This document shows, piece after piece, positions 59,535 through 64,000 of a stretch of 64,000 bases of DNA. The notes below the pieces were generated by a model that had not been told where the DNA came from, ran no database searches, and was given only the letters and a program-made list of their open reading frames with translations. Positions within the stretch are counted from its first letter, which is position 1, and each line of letters starts with the position of its first letter. The position numbers and the translations under genes are program-made. The stretch is from Timema cristinae (lineage: Eukaryota; Arthropoda; Insecta; Phasmatodea; Timematidae): contig JBCFYV010002255.1 in assembly GCA_039000515.1 (NCBI GenBank), positions 24,797,963 to 24,861,962 on the forward strand, in the 5' to 3' direction.

Positions 59535-59960
59535 TATGTATGTATGTGTGTATGTATGTATGTGTGTATGTATGTGTGTATGTATGTATGTATGTATATA
59601 GGTATGTATGTGTGTGTATGTATATATGTGTGTGTGTATGTATGTATGTATGTGTGTATGGGTGTATGTGTGTATGTGTATATGTATGTATGTGTGTATG
59701 TGTATATGTATGTGTATATGTATGTATGTGTGTATGTATGTATGTATGTATGTATGTGTATGTATGTGTGTATGTGCATGTATGTGTGTATGTGCATGTA
59801 TTTGTGTATGTGTATGTATGTGTGTATCTATGTATGTATGTATGTATGTATGTATGTATGTATGTATGTATGTATATATGTATGTGTATGTGTGTATGCA
59901 TGTATGTTTGTATGTATATATATATATATGTGTGTATGTGTGTATATATGTATGTATACA
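59486..59960. repeat. TA then TATG/TGTA compound microsatellite
   Basis: TA repeats run to about 59533, then about 430 bp of mixed TATG, TGTG and TATA units. Open frames of up to 179 codons on both strands are repeat artefacts. Confidence 0.95.
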
Positions 59961-60034
59961 TATTATAATGTAGTATTAATTGGTTTTGTATCTAAAATGT
60001 ATGTAAATGAATCACCCTGGAACTATACACATTT

Positions 60035-60285
60035 TTTAGCACCACGTCTTTCCATCCATTCGGATTATACGCCTATGTACTAATTACACTCATGGTTTTA
60101 GGGACTATGACGGTTGAATTTAGAGTAAGTATACTCACATTAGCATGTAGAGAGAGTAAAAACTATTCATTTTGAAAAAACCACCCTCTGTATACCCAAT
60201 CGATATTAGAATCTCGATCTCCCCGCCATCAGCACCCTAATCTACTGGGAGAGTAGCACCTTAGACCCTGTGGCCAACGAATAGG
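60035..60285 (-). mobile_element. SINE family B, degraded copy
   Basis: It starts TTAGCACCACGTCTTTCCAT (reversed tail), then body, and reversed head ending near GTGGCCAACGA. A further head fragment lies at 60475-60515. Confidence 0.75.
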
Positions 60286-60642
60286 ATATTACTATCTTAA
60301 AATCCAAAGAAAAATAAAAATAAAAAATTTCAAATCATAAAAGAAGTTATAGTGAATTTTGTTAAAAGTTTCGTTTCCACATTTATAGGTAAAATTTTTA
60401 TTTTTTCTTAAATTTCATGGATAATTAAGTATTCAGAAATATAGATAACTTCTACGTTATTAGGCAGATGATTTAGAGGTTAACGCCTTAGACCACATGA
60501 CCATTAGTGCAGGTAGCTCCCAAGCCAGGAAACATATAGGGAAGACACTTTGCATACATATTTTAGGAAACCTAAGTGGAAAAACTTAGGTGATTTTCTT
60601 ACTTTTGATAACCTAGCGCAATGGTTCCTTAACTTATCAAAT

Positions 60643-61473
60643 CGTGAAGCACTTTTCAGGAGAGAAATCATCATTGGTGCATTAAACATTATCACGGAGC
60701 ACTTTTCAGGAGAGAAATCATCATTGGTGCATTAAACATTATCACGGAGCACTTTTCAGGAGAGAAATTCATCATTGAAAATTATCGCGGAGCACTTTTC
60801 AGGAGAGAAAATCATCATTGAACATTATCGCGGAGCACTTTTCAGGATAGAAATTCATCATTGAACATTATCGCGGAGCACTTTTCAGGAGATAAATTCG
60901 TCATTGAACATTATCGTGAAGCACTTTTCAGGAGAGAAATTCATCATTGAAAATTATCGCGGAGCACTTTTCAGGAGAGAAATTCATCATTGAACATTAT
61001 CGCGGAGCACTTTTCAGGAGAGAAAATCATCATTGAACATTATCGCGGAGCACTTTTCAGGATAGAAATTCATCATTGAACATTATCGCGGAGCACTTTT
61101 CAGGAGAGAAATTCATCATTGAACATTATCGCGGAGCACTGTTCAGGAGAGAAATCATCATTGAACATTATCACGGAGCACTTTTCAGGAGAGAAATTCA
61201 TCATTGAAAATTATTGCGGAGCACTTTTCAGGAGAGAAAATCATCATTGAACATTATCGCGGAGCACTTTTCAGGAGATAAATTCGTCATTGAACATTAT
61301 CGCGGAGCACTTTTCAGGAGATAAATTCATCATTGAAAATTATCGCGGAGCACTTTTCAGGAGAGAAATTCATCATTGAACATTATCGCGGAGCACTTTT
61401 CAGGAGATAAATTCATCATTGAACATTATCGCGGAGCACTTTTCAAGAGATAAATTCATAATGGAATACTATC
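60643..61473 (+). repeat. 43-bp tandem array, about 19 units
   Basis: The unit begins CGCGGAGCACTTTTCAGGAG and ends TTGAACATTAT. The first two units are about 50 bp, with an extra GGTGCATTAAA-type segment. Variants (GATAGAAATTC, GAGAAAATC, GATAAATTCG) recur, giving a loose higher-order pattern. The first unit is continuous with the hAT-like left terminus. Confidence 0.95.
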
Positions 61474-62323
61474 GTTGACCTGATGCCGATTTCAGGTATA
61501 TGTGTATTTTTTGCTGTCTTTACCAAACTGCATTTTTAAGGTTGTTAGTAGATAGATATTTTATCATATAGCAAAAGAAAGATTTATTCTTTCTAAATAG
61601 ATTAAATTTGAATTCAATCTTAATTTTTACCATTAGAAGTAATTGAAATTTGAGACTATAAATATCGTTTTCTTGAAACACAAATTTTGTACATACGTGT
61701 CTTTGGCATAAGGGCGACAATATTTTCACATAGCACCTATATGGTTACTAAGCCTAATAACAGCAGTATTCACGACTGAACCATTTTTAAAGCATTTGGG
61801 CATGTTAAACATCATGTTTTATTTCATTAAAAATGTTATTAAACTACGTAAATGGAAAACAACAATAAACATAAAGTAATACAACACATTTGAGAACGAA
61901 TTCAAACCAAGTATTGTAAATCCACAATATTTTACCCACATAGATATGGTATTTAAAATAATTTTTACAGCTGTAAAATAGTCACTTGGCATAGAAGAAA
62001 TACGATAAATAATAGACAGCGAACTTGGATTTTAACGAGAGGGATGGGATTGTTTTTATTTGGACAATGTGACTGCATCTGGTTAAAGTTGTGATGGCTC
62101 TAACCGAGTATCTGGCTCTGTATTGAGACGGGATCTTTATTCTGGTTTAGTAGCCACATAAGTAGAGAATCCTTATTTACTTAAGTAAGTTGTTGCAAAG
62201 GGCCAATCGATGATTTTTGCTTTAGCTGAAAAAACTTCAAATTGGTCTCTTAGCTAACATTAAAATTCTGATAGTGATTTCTGCGTTGCAAAATTATATT
62301 TTATCGAAGAATTTGGTGTCAAA

Positions 62324-62572
62324 TTAACAAAGCACTGATTTTGCTGCGATGTCAGACAGGGTGGCTTTTCCAACACATCGGAGCATAGGCTTACAACCTA
62401 AAATTTTATTTATTCTTTCTTGGAGTTCTTTTGTAAAATAACAGTTGAAACTATTAAGCAAATTTAGTAGATGAACGTGAAACTTATTTAAGATATCTTC
62501 AAGTATGTTGAAGTATAGATAGTTCTCTAAATTCTTCACCATTGGCAAGCTGTCTAAGTTTCCATATTTCAT
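62324..62572 (-). pseudogene. hAT transposase fragment (tentative)
   Basis: The 82-residue frame has an LEDILNKFHVHLLNLLNSF segment followed by YFTKEL, resembling the helix before the YFP motif in ZBED/FAM200-type hAT transposases (HL..L...F..YFP). No other transposase part could be read, so it is a remnant. The assignment rests on this short pattern and on the hAT-like ends around it. Confidence 0.4.
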
Positions 62573-63382
62573 TGATTCCGCCCAAAACTTGATTTTCTTT
62601 TAAACGCTTGTACTTTATCGCTGATCACTGGAGGTTTTGTCACTGAGGGTTTGAGATTTTTTTCTTTTAGGGATCTTGATTTCAGCCAACTATCTATTGA
62701 GAGGAAATCGGTGATATTTTCTGAATCCCTACGTAGGTGCTACAAAATATATGCAAAGGTCACGTATTTAGTTCTCAAAAGTGAAAATCCTAAAAGCTAT
62801 ATCAACGTAATTGTTTAAAAAAAATCACTTAACTTGAAAAGCACATACCACAAGCATAATTAAATAACCCTACAACGTGACTTGATTAGTTTCGACTTTC
62901 TACTGAATACAGATTGAACTGCAACTGATTGGAGGCAGGAGATTCGAAGAGATACGAAGTATTAACGTGGGATCAAAACTTCCCAGAAAATTCTGAAAAT
63001 GTGTCAAAGACGCGGCGAGGTTCTTACAGAAGCGGTGTTAACCGGCATCGTCGAGTCTCTCTGTCTGGTTTCGCCGCGTGCAGTCTGCGCTTCACCGACG
63101 TTCTCGATGTTTTGCACGGTTCCTAGAAGTTTCGAGCAAGCAAAGCTGAGTGAGTTGATGCATGACATGCACTTTACCTTGATGAGACTTTTTTACCTCC
63201 TCTGCTTCACAACACGCTGCAAAAGCTAAATAATTTCTACCCAATACCTACCTACGCACAGCTCATGGCCACACAAATTCACAGTTTGGAGATCTTGTCA
63301 AATCTATTTTAATTATTTTTCTTTCCGATCGCTTCACGGAGCACTTTGAGATGCTCCATGGAGAATACTTTGGGAACCGATG

Positions 63383-64000
63383 GCCTAGCATATTAAACTT
63401 CTTGTTCACATGTTAGGGTGGCTCGAGGCTAAACTAACAAACTTCTAAAGCTGGAACTTGACATAGACCTACCTATTCTAGGAGACACTCGAGTGTACAA
63501 GTTGGTTTCTCTTTAAGCTAAAGAGTGATTTTATATTTGAATTAAATATGTAAATGATTGTTTCTCAACCATAAATTAAAGATCATATGGTTCATATCTT
63601 TGAATATTTTACCCCCATATATTATAATTATACTTGGTGTCACACTAAGATACTTAGTTTTAAATCCTCTTTCCCGGGTAGGTGGATTTGTGTATGGGCT
63701 TTATTTTTTTAGTCCCTCTATTCCAAGCGTAAATACCATGTTCAAAATATTTAATTTTAATTACATATTTATCCACTTGGGTGGGCACGTGGAATAAACT
63801 TAAAACTTGTATAGTCTGTTTTGATTGTTATGGAGGATGTACGAAGTAGAATTATTCCTGTGTGTATTGAGGATAGTCTTTACTAAATAGTTACTCTCAC
63901 TCCATTCACACAAATAATGATACATTTCTTTAAAAACTATATTTTATTGATACTTTATTCGTTAGTTTAATTATACATGGGTAACACAGAAGAACTGTTA
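63383..64000. other. Right flank, nothing recognised
   Basis: AT-rich. An open frame at 63558-63797 has no known domain. Confidence 0.45.

Larger units (their letters stand above)
60619..63382 (-). mobile_element. Degraded hAT-like element
   Basis: The left end CAATGGTTCCTTAAC and the right end in reverse CATCGGTTCCCAAAG match the hAT terminus CA..GGTTCC..AA. The flanking 8-mers ACCTAGCG and GCCTAGCA share CCTAGC, an aged 8-bp target duplication. A GC-richer CpG patch near 62930-63130 could be the element promoter on the minus strand. The left subterminal sequence is tandemly amplified. Confidence 0.6.

Noticed and set aside
59428..60083. Frames up to 179 codons rich in Tyr, Val, Cys, His or Thr
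   Set aside because: Microsatellite translation on both strands; no real protein composition.
60643..61473. CRISPR-like array
   Set aside because: Units are contiguous 43-bp repeats without unique spacers, in a eukaryotic transposon context.

Overview
The window looks like repeat-dominated, AT-rich intergenic DNA from an arthropod, most likely an insect. The basis is the set of elements present: a Ty3/gypsy LTR retrotransposon, an insect-type piggyBac element, hAT-like elements, degraded non-LTR (LINE) 3' ends, several tRNA-derived SINE families and many TA/TG/TAA microsatellites. Species cannot be named from the sequence. I found no complete conserved host gene; the best host-exon candidate is a short membrane-protein exon at 52199..52405.

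Layout. 1-4118: AT-rich DNA with a 5'-truncated SINE-A copy and a dispersed repeat (2263-2726). 4123-11808: one complete Ty3/gypsy element on the minus strand, with two almost identical 1.31-kb LTRs, a 4-bp target duplication, and gag, protease, RT, RNase H and integrase spread over several reading frames. The gag-to-pol overlap carries a canonical -1 slippery heptamer followed at 6 nt by a predicted H-type pseudoknot. 12-30 kb: microsatellites, minisatellites, a hAT-like MITE (14940-15388), SINEs and LINE ORF2 tails (13530-13760, 21700-22015, 26360-26943). 30-46 kb: a 79-bp-armed foldback (30996-31201), SINE families A, B and E, a LINE tail whose last codons have been amplified into a minisatellite (35801-36430), and dense SINE-B copies at 37-42 kb. 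47069-49694: a structurally complete piggyBac-like element with an intact 594-residue transposase and TTAA duplications. 50-60 kb: more SINEs, a second copy of the dispersed repeat, and a 430-bp TATG/TGTA microsatellite. 60619-63382: a degraded hAT-like element whose left subterminal region has expanded into about 19 copies of a 43-bp repeat.

How the parts relate. SINE families A and B have unrelated heads but share an identical 36-bp 3' tail, which suggests that one LINE machinery mobilises both. Clean 10-13 bp target duplications around several copies show fairly recent retroposition. The retrotransposon LTRs differ at only two positions, so it inserted recently, yet its coding frame is broken several times and always in the same direction. 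This is either inherited damage or single-base loss in the assembly. The piggyBac element is the only autonomous-looking element here with an uninterrupted enzyme.
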